This document shows positions 50,335 through 59,445 of a stretch of 64,000 nt of DNA, one piece after another (the stretch's first letter is position 1; each line of letters opens with the position of its first letter). The notes under the pieces were generated by a model. The model did not search any database. It was given only the letters and a program-made list of their open reading frames with translations, and was not told the DNA's origin. The position numbers were made by a program, and so were the translations under genes. This stretch comes from DATAEG01 sp963703085 (GTDB taxonomy: Bacteria > Actinomycetota > Actinomycetes > Mycobacteriales > Jatrophihabitantaceae), in the NCBI GenBank assembly GCA_963703085.1, contig OY969789.1, positions 3,162,001 through 3,226,000 on the forward strand, given 5' to 3'.

Positions 50335-51408
50335 ATGGTGCACGTCGACATAGCCGCGCTGCGCGGGATCGAACGCGAGAAGGAGATTTCCTTCGACGCG
50401 GTCATCGAGGCGATCGAGCAGGCATTGCTGATCGCCTACAAGCACACCCCGCACCCGATGCCGCACGCCCGCACCGTCGTCGACCGCAAGTCCGGCGACG
50501 TGACCGTCTGGGCCCAGGAGTTCGACGCGGACGGCACCCTGATCGAGGAGTTCGACGACACCCCGGATGACTTCGGCCGGATCGCCGCGATGACTGCCCG
50601 GCAGGTGATCATGCAACGGCTGCGCGACGCCGAGCACGAGCACACCTACGGCGAGTACGCCGGGCGGGAGGGCGACATCGTCACCGGCGTCGTCCAGCAG
50701 GACACCCACGCGGCGGCGCGCGGGTTGGTCGTCGTCAGCCTCGGCGCGATCGAGGCAGTGCTGCCGCAGTCGGAGCAAGTGCCGGGCGAGGTGTACGAGC
50801 ACGGCGCGCGGCTCAAGTGCTACGTGGTGAGCGTCACCAGGGGTATGCGCGGCGTGCAGGTCACGCTCAGCCGGACGCATCCGAATCTGCTGCGCAAGAT
50901 CTTCTCGCTGGAGGTCCCGGAGATCGCCGACGGCAGCGTGGAGGTGGTGGCAGTTGCCCGCGAGGCCGGCCACCGTTCGAAGATCGCGGTGCGCTCCACG
51001 GTGCCGGGGCTGAACGCCAAGGGCGCCTGCATCGGGCCGATGGGGCAGCGGGTGCGCAATGTCGTGGCCGAACTGCACGGCGAGAAGATCGACATCATCG
51101 ACTGGGACGACGACCCGGCGACCTTCGTCGGGCACGCGCTGTCGCCGGCCCAGGTGGTGTCGGTGACCGTCGTTGACGAAGCAGCCCGCTCCGCACGGGT
51201 GATCGTCCCGGACTTCCAACTGTCGCTGGCGATCGGCCGAGAGGGTCAGAACGCCCGATTGGCCGCCCGGCTGACCGGCTGGCGGATCGACATCCGCAGC
51301 GATGCCGCGCCGGAGGACCCGCCGGATGACGGATCGGCCGGGTCGCCCACTGCCGCTGTCCCGAGCGCTGCGGATGGCCTGGCAGGTCCGGATCGTCCGG
51401 GGGAGTAG
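50335..51408 (+). CDS. nusA: Transcription termination/antitermination factor NusA
   Basis: A 357-residue protein with N-terminal RNAP-binding domain, S1 domain (GDIVTGVVQQDTHAAARGLV) and KH domains (AKGACIGPMGQRVRNVVAEL, AIGREGQNARLAARLTGWRI). It lacks the C-terminal acidic repeats of E. coli, as usual in actinobacteria. It starts 4 nt after rimP and ends with a disordered Pro/Asp-rich tail. Confidence 0.95.
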   Translation: MVHVDIAALRGIEREKEISFDAVIEAIEQALLIAYKHTPHPMPHARTVVDRKSGDVTVWAQEFDADGTLIEEFDDTPDDFGRIAAMTARQVIMQRLRDAEHEHTYGEYAGREGDIVTGVVQQDTHAAARGLVVVSLGAIEAVLPQSEQVPGEVYEHGARLKCYVVSVTRGMRGVQVTLSRTHPNLLRKIFSLEVPEIADGSVEVVAVAREAGHRSKIAVRSTVPGLNAKGACIGPMGQRVRNVVAELHGEKIDIIDWDDDPATFVGHALSPAQVVSVTVVDEAARSARVIVPDFQLSLAIGREGQNARLAARLTGWRIDIRSDAAPEDPPDDGSAGSPTAAVPSAADGLAGPDRPGE

Positions 51409-51415
51409 ACTTTTT

Positions 51416-51781
51416 GTGGCTGTCGGCCCGTCGACGGCGTCCCTTCAGGCGCACCACGTGGTGCGTACCTGCGTCGGATGCCGCAGTGCGGTCCCGATCG
51501 CTGAGCTGCTTCGTGTCGTGGCGGGATCGTCACCGGATGCCGATGTGCCCCGATCGGGGCCACCGGTTCCGCTGGTGCCGGACCCGCGACGGCGCGCCGG
51601 CGGCCGGGGTGCCTGGGTGCATCTCGACCCGGCGTGTCTGGCGACGGCCGAGCGCCGCAGGGCGTTCAGCCGGGCGTTGCGCCTGGACGCAGCAGTGGAT
51701 CTGACGGCAGTACGGCACTATCTGCAGGACTTGCTGGCGGCATCCGTCGCCGGCGAGAAGTCAGCAGGAACGGATCGATGA
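51416..51781 (+). CDS. ylxR: YlxR-family RNA-binding protein
   Basis: About 121 residues: RTCVGCRSAVPIAELLRVVA is the hallmark, followed by RRAGGRGAWVHLDPACLATA and RRAFSRALR. These are small RNA- or nucleoid-associated proteins in the infB operon. Start is taken at GTG 51416, 10 nt after GGGGGAG and just 7 nt after the nusA stop; GTG 51461 is an alternative giving the more usual length of about 106 residues. Confidence 0.85.
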   Translation: MAVGPSTASLQAHHVVRTCVGCRSAVPIAELLRVVAGSSPDADVPRSGPPVPLVPDPRRRAGGRGAWVHLDPACLATAERRRAFSRALRLDAAVDLTAVRHYLQDLLAASVAGEKSAGTDR

Positions 51782-51889
51782 CGCATGAGCACCCGATGAA
51801 GCACCAGTCATGAGTGCCCCATCATGAGGGCAACACCCCACTAACGGGTCGCGCGGAGCTACCGCCTGGCCCACTCAATAAGGAGTCCC

Positions 51890-54586
51890 GTGCCAGGTAA
51901 GGCCCGCGTACACGAGCTCGCGAAGGAGCTCGGCGTCACCAGCAAGGTAGTGCTCGCGAAGCTCAACGAGCTCGGCGAGTACGTCAAGAGCCCATCGTCC
52001 ACAGTCGAAGCACCCGTCGCCCGCAAGCTGCGCGAGGCGATGCCTGCCGCCGCGCCTGCGCCGGCCAAGAAGGCTGCCGCGAAGAAGGCCGCGGCCAAGC
52101 CCGCGGAGCCGGTCGCCGAGGTCGTCGGATCCGGTGCGGTGCCGACCACCCTGGTCCCCCCGCCCGCTCCTGCGCCGGCTCCGACCCCAACACCGGCAGC
52201 CGCCGCGGCGCCGGAACCGGAACCGGTCGCTGCCGATGCCGATCCCGACGCGCGCCCGGCTGCGCCGCGGCCGGCTGCCCCGCGAGTGGCGAACAATCCG
52301 TTCGGCGTCAGTGGCGGCGGGCCGGCCCCGGCCCGTCCGGCCGCCCGTCCGGCCTCGCCGGGCGGCCCCGGCCGGCCTGGTATGCCGCCCCGGCCCAACC
52401 CGGGCATGATGCCGCCCCGGCCCAGCGCCGGTGGTGGTCCCGGCCGTCCCGGTTCCGGTCCCGGACGCCCCGGCGCACCGGGTCGTACCGGCGCACCCGG
52501 TCGCCCGGGCGGCGCGCCCGGCAGCCGTCCGGCCGGCCCCGGAGGCGGCGGTGCCTACCGCGGCGGTCCCGGCGGTGGCGCTCCCAGTGGCGGTGCGCCC
52601 GGTCGACCCGGTGGTGGTGGCTTCGCCGGTCGCGGCGGTGCCCGCGGTCGCGGCGGTGGTACCGCCGGTGCCTTCGGTCGTCCCGGCGGCCAGGTCCGGC
52701 GTGGCCGCAAGAGCAAGAAGCAGCGCCGTCAGGAATTCGACAACATGTCGGCGCCGAGTATCGGCGGCGTGCAGGTTGCCCGCGGAAACGGTGAAGTGCT
52801 GCGGCTGCCCCGCGGAGCGTCGCTGGCCGACTTCGCCGACAAGATCGACGCGAACCCGGCGTCGCTGGTGACGGTGCTGTTCCACCTCGGTGAGATGGTC
52901 ACCGCCACCCAGTCGGTGAACGAAGAGACCCTGCAGCTGCTGGGCGCCGAGCTCAACTACAACGTGCAGGTCGTCAGCCCCGAGGACGAGGACCGCGAGC
53001 TGCTCGAACGCTTCGACATCACCTTCGGTGAGGACGAGGGCGACGACTCCGATCTCGTGGAGCGGCCGCCGGTCGTGACCGTCATGGGCCACGTCGATCA
53101 CGGTAAGACGCGGCTGCTGGACGCCATCCGGAACACCACGGTCGTCAACGACGAGGCCGGCGGCATCACCCAGCACATCGGTGCCTACCAGGTGGCCGTC
53201 GAGCACGACGGTGCCGAGCGTCCGATCACCTTCATCGACACTCCGGGTCACGAGGCGTTCACCGCCATGCGTGCGCGTGGCGCCAAGGTCACCGACATCG
53301 CAGTACTGGTGGTGGCCGCCGATGACGGCGTGATGCCGCAGACCATCGAGGCGCTGAACCACGCCCAGGCGGCGGACGTGCCGATCGTGGTCGCGGTGAA
53401 CAAGATCGATAAGGAAGGTGCCAACCCGGACAAGGTGCGCCAGCAGCTCACCGAGTACGGCTTGGTGGCCGAGGAGTACGGCGGCGACACGATGTTCGTG
53501 AACGTGTCGGCCCGCGCCGGGACGAACATCCAGGGCCTGCTCGAGGCGATCCTGCTCACCGCCGACGCGTCGCTGGACCTGCGGGCCAACGCCGCGATGG
53601 ATGCCCAGGGCGTGGCCATCGAGGCACACCTCGACCGCGGCCGGGGCCCGGTGGCCACGGTCTTGGTGCAGCGCGGCACGTTGCACATCGGCGACACGAT
53701 CGTCGCCGGCGATGCTTATGGCCGGGTCCGGCAGATGCTGGACGAGCACGGAGCTGCCGTGCCGGAGGCGCTGCCGTCGCGTCCGGTCCAGGTACTGGGC
53801 CTTACCTCGGTGCCCGGTGCCGGTGACACGTTCCTGGTCGTCGAGGAGGACCGCACGGCTCGGCAGATCGCCGACCGCCGGTCCACCCGGATGCGCAACG
53901 CGCTGCAGGCGCGGACCCGCAAGCGGATCAGCCTCGAGGATCTGGACAAGGTGCTCGCGGCCGGCGAGGTCGAGCAGCTCAACCTCATCCTGAAGGGCGA
54001 CAACTCCGGAACCGTCGAGGCTCTGGAAGAAGCGCTGATGAAGATCGAGATCCCGGACGAGGTCGGGCTGCGGATCATCGATCGCGGTGTCGGTGGCATC
54101 ACCGAGACGAACGTCAACCTGGCTGCCGCGTCGGACGCGATCATCATCGGGTTCAATGTGCGGGCCGAGGGCAAGGCCACCGAGCTCGCGCAGCGGGAGG
54201 GCGTGGAGATCCGGTACTACTCGGTGATCTACTCCGCCATCGACGAGATCGAGGCCGCGCTCAAGGGCATGCTCAAGCCGGAGTACGAAGAGATCCAGCT
54301 CGGTACCGCCGAGGTGCGAGAGGTCTTCCGGGTTCCGCGCATCGGCAACGTGGCCGGTTCGATCGTGCGAACCGGCACGATCCGGCGCAACAGCAAGGCG
54401 CGTCTGATCCGCGACGGTGTCGTGGTGGCCGACAACCTGACCGTCGAGTCGCTGCGCCGCTTCAAGGACGACGCGACCGAGGTGCGCGAGGGCTTCGAGT
54501 GCGGCATCGGGCTGGGGTCGTTCAACGACATCAAGACCGAGGACGTCATCGAGACCTTCGAGCTGCAGGAAAAGCCTCGCGCATGA
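51890..54586 (+). CDS. infB: Translation initiation factor IF-2
   Basis: An 898-residue GTPase. After the first conserved domain (RVHELAKELGVTSKVVLAKL) comes a long Ala/Pro then Gly/Arg/Pro-rich disordered region (about 50-280), the KSKKQRRQEF joint, and the G domain (GHVDHGKTRLLD about residue 401, DTPGHEAF, NKIDKEG), followed by domains II-IV. GTG 51890 is preceded by TAAGGAGT at a good distance. It delivers initiator tRNA to the 30S subunit. Confidence 0.97.
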   Translation: MPGKARVHELAKELGVTSKVVLAKLNELGEYVKSPSSTVEAPVARKLREAMPAAAPAPAKKAAAKKAAAKPAEPVAEVVGSGAVPTTLVPPPAPAPAPTPTPAAAAAPEPEPVAADADPDARPAAPRPAAPRVANNPFGVSGGGPAPARPAARPASPGGPGRPGMPPRPNPGMMPPRPSAGGGPGRPGSGPGRPGAPGRTGAPGRPGGAPGSRPAGPGGGGAYRGGPGGGAPSGGAPGRPGGGGFAGRGGARGRGGGTAGAFGRPGGQVRRGRKSKKQRRQEFDNMSAPSIGGVQVARGNGEVLRLPRGASLADFADKIDANPASLVTVLFHLGEMVTATQSVNEETLQLLGAELNYNVQVVSPEDEDRELLERFDITFGEDEGDDSDLVERPPVVTVMGHVDHGKTRLLDAIRNTTVVNDEAGGITQHIGAYQVAVEHDGAERPITFIDTPGHEAFTAMRARGAKVTDIAVLVVAADDGVMPQTIEALNHAQAADVPIVVAVNKIDKEGANPDKVRQQLTEYGLVAEEYGGDTMFVNVSARAGTNIQGLLEAILLTADASLDLRANAAMDAQGVAIEAHLDRGRGPVATVLVQRGTLHIGDTIVAGDAYGRVRQMLDEHGAAVPEALPSRPVQVLGLTSVPGAGDTFLVVEEDRTARQIADRRSTRMRNALQARTRKRISLEDLDKVLAAGEVEQLNLILKGDNSGTVEALEEALMKIEIPDEVGLRIIDRGVGGITETNVNLAAASDAIIIGFNVRAEGKATELAQREGVEIRYYSVIYSAIDEIEAALKGMLKPEYEEIQLGTAEVREVFRVPRIGNVAGSIVRTGTIRRNSKARLIRDGVVVADNLTVESLRRFKDDATEVREGFECGIGLGSFNDIKTEDVIETFELQEKPRA

Positions 54587-54589
54587 CGC

Positions 54590-54639
54590 GATGATCAAGG
54601 CGAGATGAGCGCTATAGCGCTCATCTCGCCTTGATCATC
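54590..54639. terminator. Perfect 50-bp palindrome after infB
   Basis: Bases 54590-54614 (beginning GATGATCAAGG) are exactly complementary to 54615-54639, centred on GCGCTATAGCGC. It lies 3 nt after the infB stop and before ylxP, so it can form a very stable hairpin; termination or attenuation inside the operon is inferred. Confidence 0.9.
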
Positions 54640-54677
54640 TTCAGCGGTCGGGCGCGAGCATGAGGAGTTCTGGCGCG

Positions 54678-54977
54678 ATGGTTGTGGGGACGTTGGCGTT
54701 GGATGTGCTGCTCGGCGACGTGCACTCGCTGAAGGAGAAGCGAGCCGTGGTCCGGCCGATCGTGGCCGAACTGCGCCGCCGCTTCGACGTCGCTGCGGCC
54801 GAAACCGGAGACATCGAACTACATCGACGCACGCAACTCGGAGTCGCGATGGTGGCCTCCGCGCACAGTCACGTGGTGGACGTGTTGGATGCCTGTGAGC
54901 GACTCGTTGCCGGCCGCCCGGAAGTGGAGCTGCTGTCGGCACGGCACCGGGTGCTCGACGACGACGACCTGACGTAG
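54678..54977 (+). CDS. ylxP: DUF503 family protein (YlxP)
   Basis: A 99-residue protein with the family opening VVGTLALDVLLGDVHSLKEKR. ATG 54678 is preferred over ATG 54660 because GAGGAG (54662-54667) is 10 nt upstream and the family starts here. Conserved between infB and rbfA, probably in ribosome biogenesis. It follows the palindrome. Confidence 0.9.
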   Translation: MVVGTLALDVLLGDVHSLKEKRAVVRPIVAELRRRFDVAAAETGDIELHRRTQLGVAMVASAHSHVVDVLDACERLVAGRPEVELLSARHRVLDDDDLT

Positions 54978-55007
54978 GAAGCACGACCGGCGAGAAGGAG
55001 ACAGGCA

Positions 55008-55487
55008 ATGATCGACCCGGGACGGGCCCGCCGGATGGCCGGTCGGATCAAGCAGATCGTGGCCGCCGGCCTCGAGACCCAGGTGAAGGACCCGCGATTG
55101 GGCATGGTGACGGTCACCGACGTCAAGCTGACCGGCGACCTGCACGATGCAACGGTGTTCTACACCGTGCTCGGCACTGAGTTCGAGCTCGCCGAGACCG
55201 CCGCCGCGCTGGAGTCGGCCAAGGGCGTTCTGCGCAGCGAGGTCGGCAGGCAGACCGGAGTGCGGTTCACTCCGACGCTGGCCTTCCAGTTGGATGCCGT
55301 TCCGGACACCGCCAAGCACATGGACGAGCTGTTGGCCGCCGCGCACCGGGCGGACGAGGAAGCGGCCCGGGCCCGCGCCGGGGCGAGCTACGCGGGTGAC
55401 CCGGATCCGTACAAGAAGGCCGAGGAATCTGCTCTCGACGACGTCCCCGAGACGGCGCAGCCGGCCGCAGCAGCCGCCGATGAGTGA
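55008..55487 (+). CDS. rbfA: 30S ribosome-binding factor A
   Basis: A 159-residue KH-fold factor: RARRMAGRIKQIVAAGLETQ followed by VKDPRLGMVTVTDVKLTGDL. It acts late in 16S rRNA maturation. A charged disordered tail (about 115-159) is longer than in E. coli. GAAGGAGA precedes the ATG. Its end overlaps the next gene by 8 nt. Confidence 0.95.
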   Translation: MIDPGRARRMAGRIKQIVAAGLETQVKDPRLGMVTVTDVKLTGDLHDATVFYTVLGTEFELAETAAALESAKGVLRSEVGRQTGVRFTPTLAFQLDAVPDTAKHMDELLAAAHRADEEAARARAGASYAGDPDPYKKAEESALDDVPETAQPAAAAADE

Positions 55488-55980
55488 CCCGCTCGACTTT
55501 GCCCGCGCCACCGACGCGGACTGGCCCGAGATCTGGCCGATCTGGCACCAGATCAGCGCGGCCGGAGACACGTACACCTACGACCCGCAGACCTCCAGCG
55601 ATGAGGCGCGCGAGATGTGGCTGGCCGACAAGCCGGGCATGGAGACCTGGGTGGCACGCGATCGCGGCCGACTGGTGGGGTTGTACGAGATATCCCGCAA
55701 CCAATCCGGTCCCGGCGCACATGTCGCCAACGGCTCCTACATGGTGGCCGAGGGGCTGCGCGGAAAGGGAGTTGGCCGGCAGCTGGTCGTGCACTCGCTG
55801 CAGCGCGCCGCCGCCCTCGGCTACCGCGGCATGCAGTTCAACGCGGTGGCCGCGACGAATGTGCACGCCATCGGACTCTACGAAAAGCTCGGCTTCACCA
55901 CCGTGGGCCGGATCCCCGGCGGATTTCAGCACCCGCAGCAGGGCTTCGTCGACCTGCATGTCATGTACCGCCCGCTCTGA
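55480..55980 (+). CDS. GNAT acetyltransferase
   Basis: A 166-residue acetyltransferase with an intact acetyl-CoA loop SYMVAEGLRGKGVGRQLVVH and VAATNVHAIGLYEKLGFTTV. It resembles L-methionine sulfoximine/PhnO-like GNATs. It overlaps rbfA by 8 nt. At this place actinobacteria usually have nrnA, which is absent here. Confidence 0.87.
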   Translation: MSDPLDFARATDADWPEIWPIWHQISAAGDTYTYDPQTSSDEAREMWLADKPGMETWVARDRGRLVGLYEISRNQSGPGAHVANGSYMVAEGLRGKGVGRQLVVHSLQRAAALGYRGMQFNAVAATNVHAIGLYEKLGFTTVGRIPGGFQHPQQGFVDLHVMYRPL

Positions 55981-55993
55981 TCGAGGGGCGGTC

Positions 55994-57310
55994 ATGACCG
56001 AGTCTGTCTCCACCCGCCGGCTGCTGTCACTGGCGGCGTCGGCGTTCGTGGTGCTGGCCGCCGAACCGCTGTACGTCCTGGTGGACACGGCAGTCGTCGG
56101 TCATCTCGGTACCGTCCCGTTGAGCGGGCTCGGTGTGGGTGCCGCACTGATGGCGTTGCTGCTGGTCGTCGGCGCGTTCGTCGAGTACGGCACGACGGGC
56201 CGGGCGGCGCGCTGGTTCGGCGCCGGACACCGCGACGCGGCGGTGAACGAGGGCGTCCAGGCGTCCTGGCTGGCCGTGGTGATCGGCGTCGTGGTCGTCG
56301 TGCTGGGCGAAGTGCTGGCTGGTCCGCTGACGCAGCTGCTGGCCGGCGGAACCGGGGCCACCCAGCACGCCGCCGAGTCGTGGTTCCGCATCGCGGTGAT
56401 CGGGATGCCCGGAGTGCTGCTGGTGCTGGCCGGCAACGGGTGGATGCGTGGGGTCCAGGAGACGAAGGCGCCGGTCCGGATCGTGCTGATTGCCAACGCC
56501 CTCTCCGCGGCTGCGTCGCCGATTCTCGTCTACCCCTGCCACCTCGGCCTGCAAGGCTCGGCGTACGCCAACGTCGGAGCGCAGGCGATCGGTGGCGTCC
56601 TGTTCATCCATGCACTGCGTAAGCAGGCGGTGGCGGTTCGGCCGCAACGTGTGGTGATGCGCGCGCAGCTCGTTGTCGGCCGCGACCTGCTGCTGCGGTC
56701 GGTCGGGTTCCAGGTCGCGTTCCTCAGCGCGGCGGGCGTCGCCGCCCGGATGGGCACCGCAGAGGTCGGCGCCCATCAGATCGCTTTGCAGCTATGGGAA
56801 TTCTCCGCCCTGCTGCTCGATTCCTTCGCCATTGCCGCGCAGTCCGTGGTCGGCGCAGCGCTCGGCGGCTCTGATGTCGCGGCGGCTCGGCATACCGCCT
56901 GGCGGGTAGCGCGCTACGGGTTATGGGCCGGCGTCGGCTTCGCGACGCTACTGGCTGCGGGCTGGAATCTGGTACCGCAGGCGTTCACGTCCTCGGCGGC
57001 CGTGCAGCACCAGGCGCACGTGCTGTGGCCCTGGTTCGTGGGGATGCAGCCGGCCGCCGGCGTGGTGTTCGCTCTCGACGGGGTGCTGATCGGCGCCGGG
57101 GACGTGGCGTTCCTGCGCACCATCACGCTGATCGGCGGCGTCGGTGCCTTCGCCCCGCTGAACGTAGCCGCCTTGCACTGGCACTGGGGGATCGGCGGTG
57201 TGTGGGCCGGGCTGACCGCCTTCATCCTGGTGCGCTTCGTCGGGATGGTGTGGCGAACGGCCGGCCCGAAGTGGGCCGTGACCGGAGCGACCGCCGGGAA
57301 GACGGCATGA
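55994..57310 (+). CDS. dinF: MATE efflux protein, DinF type
   Basis: A 438-residue transporter with 12 membrane helices. N-terminal RRLLSLAASAFVVLAAEPLY and VDTAVVGHLGTVPLSGLGVG are typical of MATE/DinF. Exports cationic drugs or protects from oxidative stress, substrate unknown. It follows the GNAT gene and overlaps truB by 4 nt; this order matches the usual dinF-truB pair. Confidence 0.9.
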   Translation: MTESVSTRRLLSLAASAFVVLAAEPLYVLVDTAVVGHLGTVPLSGLGVGAALMALLLVVGAFVEYGTTGRAARWFGAGHRDAAVNEGVQASWLAVVIGVVVVVLGEVLAGPLTQLLAGGTGATQHAAESWFRIAVIGMPGVLLVLAGNGWMRGVQETKAPVRIVLIANALSAAASPILVYPCHLGLQGSAYANVGAQAIGGVLFIHALRKQAVAVRPQRVVMRAQLVVGRDLLLRSVGFQVAFLSAAGVAARMGTAEVGAHQIALQLWEFSALLLDSFAIAAQSVVGAALGGSDVAAARHTAWRVARYGLWAGVGFATLLAAGWNLVPQAFTSSAAVQHQAHVLWPWFVGMQPAAGVVFALDGVLIGAGDVAFLRTITLIGGVGAFAPLNVAALHWHWGIGGVWAGLTAFILVRFVGMVWRTAGPKWAVTGATAGKTA

Positions 57311-58230
57311 GCCGCCAGCCGGAGATCGTCGGGGGCCTGGTGATCGTGGACAAGGCCGGCGGGATGACATCGCACGACGTGGTCTCCCGGATGCGCAAGA
57401 TTGCCCAGACCCGAAAGGTCGGCCATGCCGGAACCCTGGACCCGATGGCCACTGGCGTGTTGGTGCTCGGCATCGGCCAGGGGACTCGGCTGTTGCATCA
57501 TCTGTTGCTGACCGACAAGGCGTACCTGGCGACGATCCGGCTCGGCCAGACCACGGTCTCCGACGACGCGGAGGGATCGCTGCTCGCCGCGGCGAGTACC
57601 GCCGCGATCGATGAGGTTGCTGTTGCCGCCGCGATGCGGGAGCTGACCGGGGAGATCGAGCAGGTGCCCTCGTCGGTCTCGGCGATCAAGGTAGACGGGC
57701 AACGCTCGCATGCCCGGGTGCGCGCTGGTGAGGACGTCGAGTTGGCCGCCCGATCGGTGACGGTGACGCGGTTCGACGCGATGTCGATCAGCCGCCCGGA
57801 GGCTGCGCTGCTCGACGTGCAGGTCGCCGTCGAGTGCTCGTCGGGCACCTATGTGCGCGCGTTGGCCCGCGATCTCGGCGAGGCCCTCGGGGTGGGCGGA
57901 CACCTGACATCGTTGCGGCGTACCCGAGTCGGGCCGTTCACCCTTGACGCAGCGCTGACGCTCGAGCAACTTGCCGAGTTGTCCGATCCGGTCACTCTGC
58001 CGCTCGCCGATGCCATCCGCGCGGCGATGCCGGTCCGGGTGATCACCGACGCGGAGGCGACCACGCTGTCCTACGGCCAGTTCCTCGACCCCGTCGGCAT
58101 CGAGGGTGTGTACGGCGTCCTGCTCGATGATGACACCGTGGTCGGGCTGCTCCGTGAATTCGACAGCGGCACCCCGCGCGGCGGTGGCTTCTTCGCCCGG
58201 CCCGTCCTGATGTGGCGAGCCCGCAGCTGA
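57307..58230 (+). CDS. truB: tRNA pseudouridine-55 synthase
   Basis: A 307-residue enzyme that forms pseudouridine 55 in the T loop of tRNAs. The catalytic Asp is in KVGHAGTLDPMATGVLVLGI; KPAGMTS is replaced by DKAGGMTSHDVVSRMR; SGTYVRALARDLGEAL is also conserved. A C-terminal PUA-like domain follows. Its start overlaps the MATE stop (ATGA). Confidence 0.96.
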   Translation: MSRQPEIVGGLVIVDKAGGMTSHDVVSRMRKIAQTRKVGHAGTLDPMATGVLVLGIGQGTRLLHHLLLTDKAYLATIRLGQTTVSDDAEGSLLAAASTAAIDEVAVAAAMRELTGEIEQVPSSVSAIKVDGQRSHARVRAGEDVELAARSVTVTRFDAMSISRPEAALLDVQVAVECSSGTYVRALARDLGEALGVGGHLTSLRRTRVGPFTLDAALTLEQLAELSDPVTLPLADAIRAAMPVRVITDAEATTLSYGQFLDPVGIEGVYGVLLDDDTVVGLLREFDSGTPRGGGFFARPVLMWRARS

Positions 58231-58242
58231 CCGGTGCAGTGT

Positions 58243-58815
58243 TCAGCCGAGCTGCCGGCACAAATTGGTCACCTGGCTGGCATATTGCAGTGTCTTGTGC
58301 CCGTCGGCGTCGATGCGCAAGGCGCTCAGGCCGGTGGGTCGAGCCAGCTCGTGGCTCGGCGAGTCGCCCGACCGAAGCGTGAGCAGATACGGACCGACGC
58401 CGTAGAGAGTCGAGTTGCCGTTTCGATCGGTTACCTCGACGCCGCTGCCGGAGGCGTCGACGGTCAGGGTGGAACCGGTGTCGACCCTGCGCAGGCGGGC
58501 GATCAACGCGCCGGTGAAGTACTGGGCCACCACTCGACCGGTCGAGTCCGTGTATGTGTAGGCGACTTCGCGGTCGACCGGAAACTCGATATGCACGCCG
58601 AACGCGCACGCTTCGCCGGCGGCCAGATCGAACGCGGGCGCAGGTACTGGAGTCGGCCCCGAGATCTGGCCGGAGGGTGTCGGAAGGGACGCGGGGACTA
58701 CCGGGCGCGCCGCCGATGCGGGTCTGGCAGTGGCCGCCTGCGCGGGCTGAATAGCGCCAGCCAGCAGCCCTGCGCCCAGGATCAGTGCCAACCAGGTCGC
58801 CGCTCGTCGGGTCAT
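58243..58815 (-). CDS. Secreted protein of unknown function
   Basis: A 190-residue protein with signal peptide (WLALILGAGLLAGAIQPAQA; cleavage near AQA-A), a Pro/Ala-rich linker and a beta-rich C-terminal domain with two Cys (GEACAFGV, TNLCRQLG), likely a disulfide. No domain is recognised. Start codon ATG 58815. It lies 12 nt from truB in convergent orientation. Confidence 0.72.
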   Translation of the reverse strand: MTRRAATWLALILGAGLLAGAIQPAQAATARPASAARPVVPASLPTPSGQISGPTPVPAPAFDLAAGEACAFGVHIEFPVDREVAYTYTDSTGRVVAQYFTGALIARLRRVDTGSTLTVDASGSGVEVTDRNGNSTLYGVGPYLLTLRSGDSPSHELARPTGLSALRIDADGHKTLQYASQVTNLCRQLG

Positions 58816-58853
58816 CCGAAAAGCATGCGCCGCGCATATGTGTGGGTCAAGAG

Positions 58854-59396
58854 TCAGATCCCGGGCATCGCCTGCGTCACCGCGCAGCCGTCCGGGTACC
58901 CGCACGCCTCCGGGTCACACAGCCGGCAGCGCCGGTTGATCACGGCTGCCGCGTCGCCTACATCCGTGACGCCCGTCACGGCGAGGCGTTCCAGGAGGGT
59001 CTCCAGAGTGGCGGCTTGACCGCTGTCGAGCCCATCCAGCCAGCGCATGACGGCATCGGCTCGTGCCATGCGGCCTTGCACCACCGTGCGTCTGCCGAGC
59101 GAGGTCACCCGCACCGTCATCACCCTCCGGTTGCCCGGATCGCGGGCGCGCTCGGCCAGCCCCGCCTCGACCAGGCGGTCGACCAATCGAGCGCAGCCCG
59201 GCTGCGACATCGCCAGGACCGAGCGCAGGACGTCGATGCTCCGCCCGTCTGCCCAGTTGGCTAGCGATGTCAATGCCGCGAGTTCCTTCTCCGGCAGCCC
59301 GCTCGCGGCCTCGACCGACTCCGTGACGTCGGTGGCCACGCCGAGTGCAACGAGCCCGGTCAGGTTCACCAGTCGGGGCGAGGGTGCGTCAGCCAC
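58854..59396 (-). CDS. MarR-family regulator with C-terminal four-Cys cluster
   Basis: A 180-residue protein. The winged helix region is SIDVLRSVLAMSQPGCARLV and ERARDPGNRRVMTVRVTSLG (wing). The last 25 residues contain CRLCDPEACGYPDGC, a CX2CX4CX5C arrangement that could bind zinc or an iron-sulfur cluster. This suggests metal or redox sensing. GTG 59396 is the start. The divergent or neighbouring membrane genes may be its targets. Confidence 0.82.
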   Translation of the reverse strand: MADAPSPRLVNLTGLVALGVATDVTESVEAASGLPEKELAALTSLANWADGRSIDVLRSVLAMSQPGCARLVDRLVEAGLAERARDPGNRRVMTVRVTSLGRRTVVQGRMARADAVMRWLDGLDSGQAATLETLLERLAVTGVTDVGDAAAVINRRCRLCDPEACGYPDGCAVTQAMPGI

Positions 59397-59445
59397 CGAG
59401 CCAGCGTTGCACGTTGCTGCTTGTCATATCGAGGATTTCACTCGG

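Noticed and set aside
51875..54598. A 907-residue open frame antisense to infB
   Set aside because: It is the mirror of the highly biased IF-2 codons; the translation is low-complexity His/Gly/Arg-rich and matches no family, while infB on the other strand is certain.
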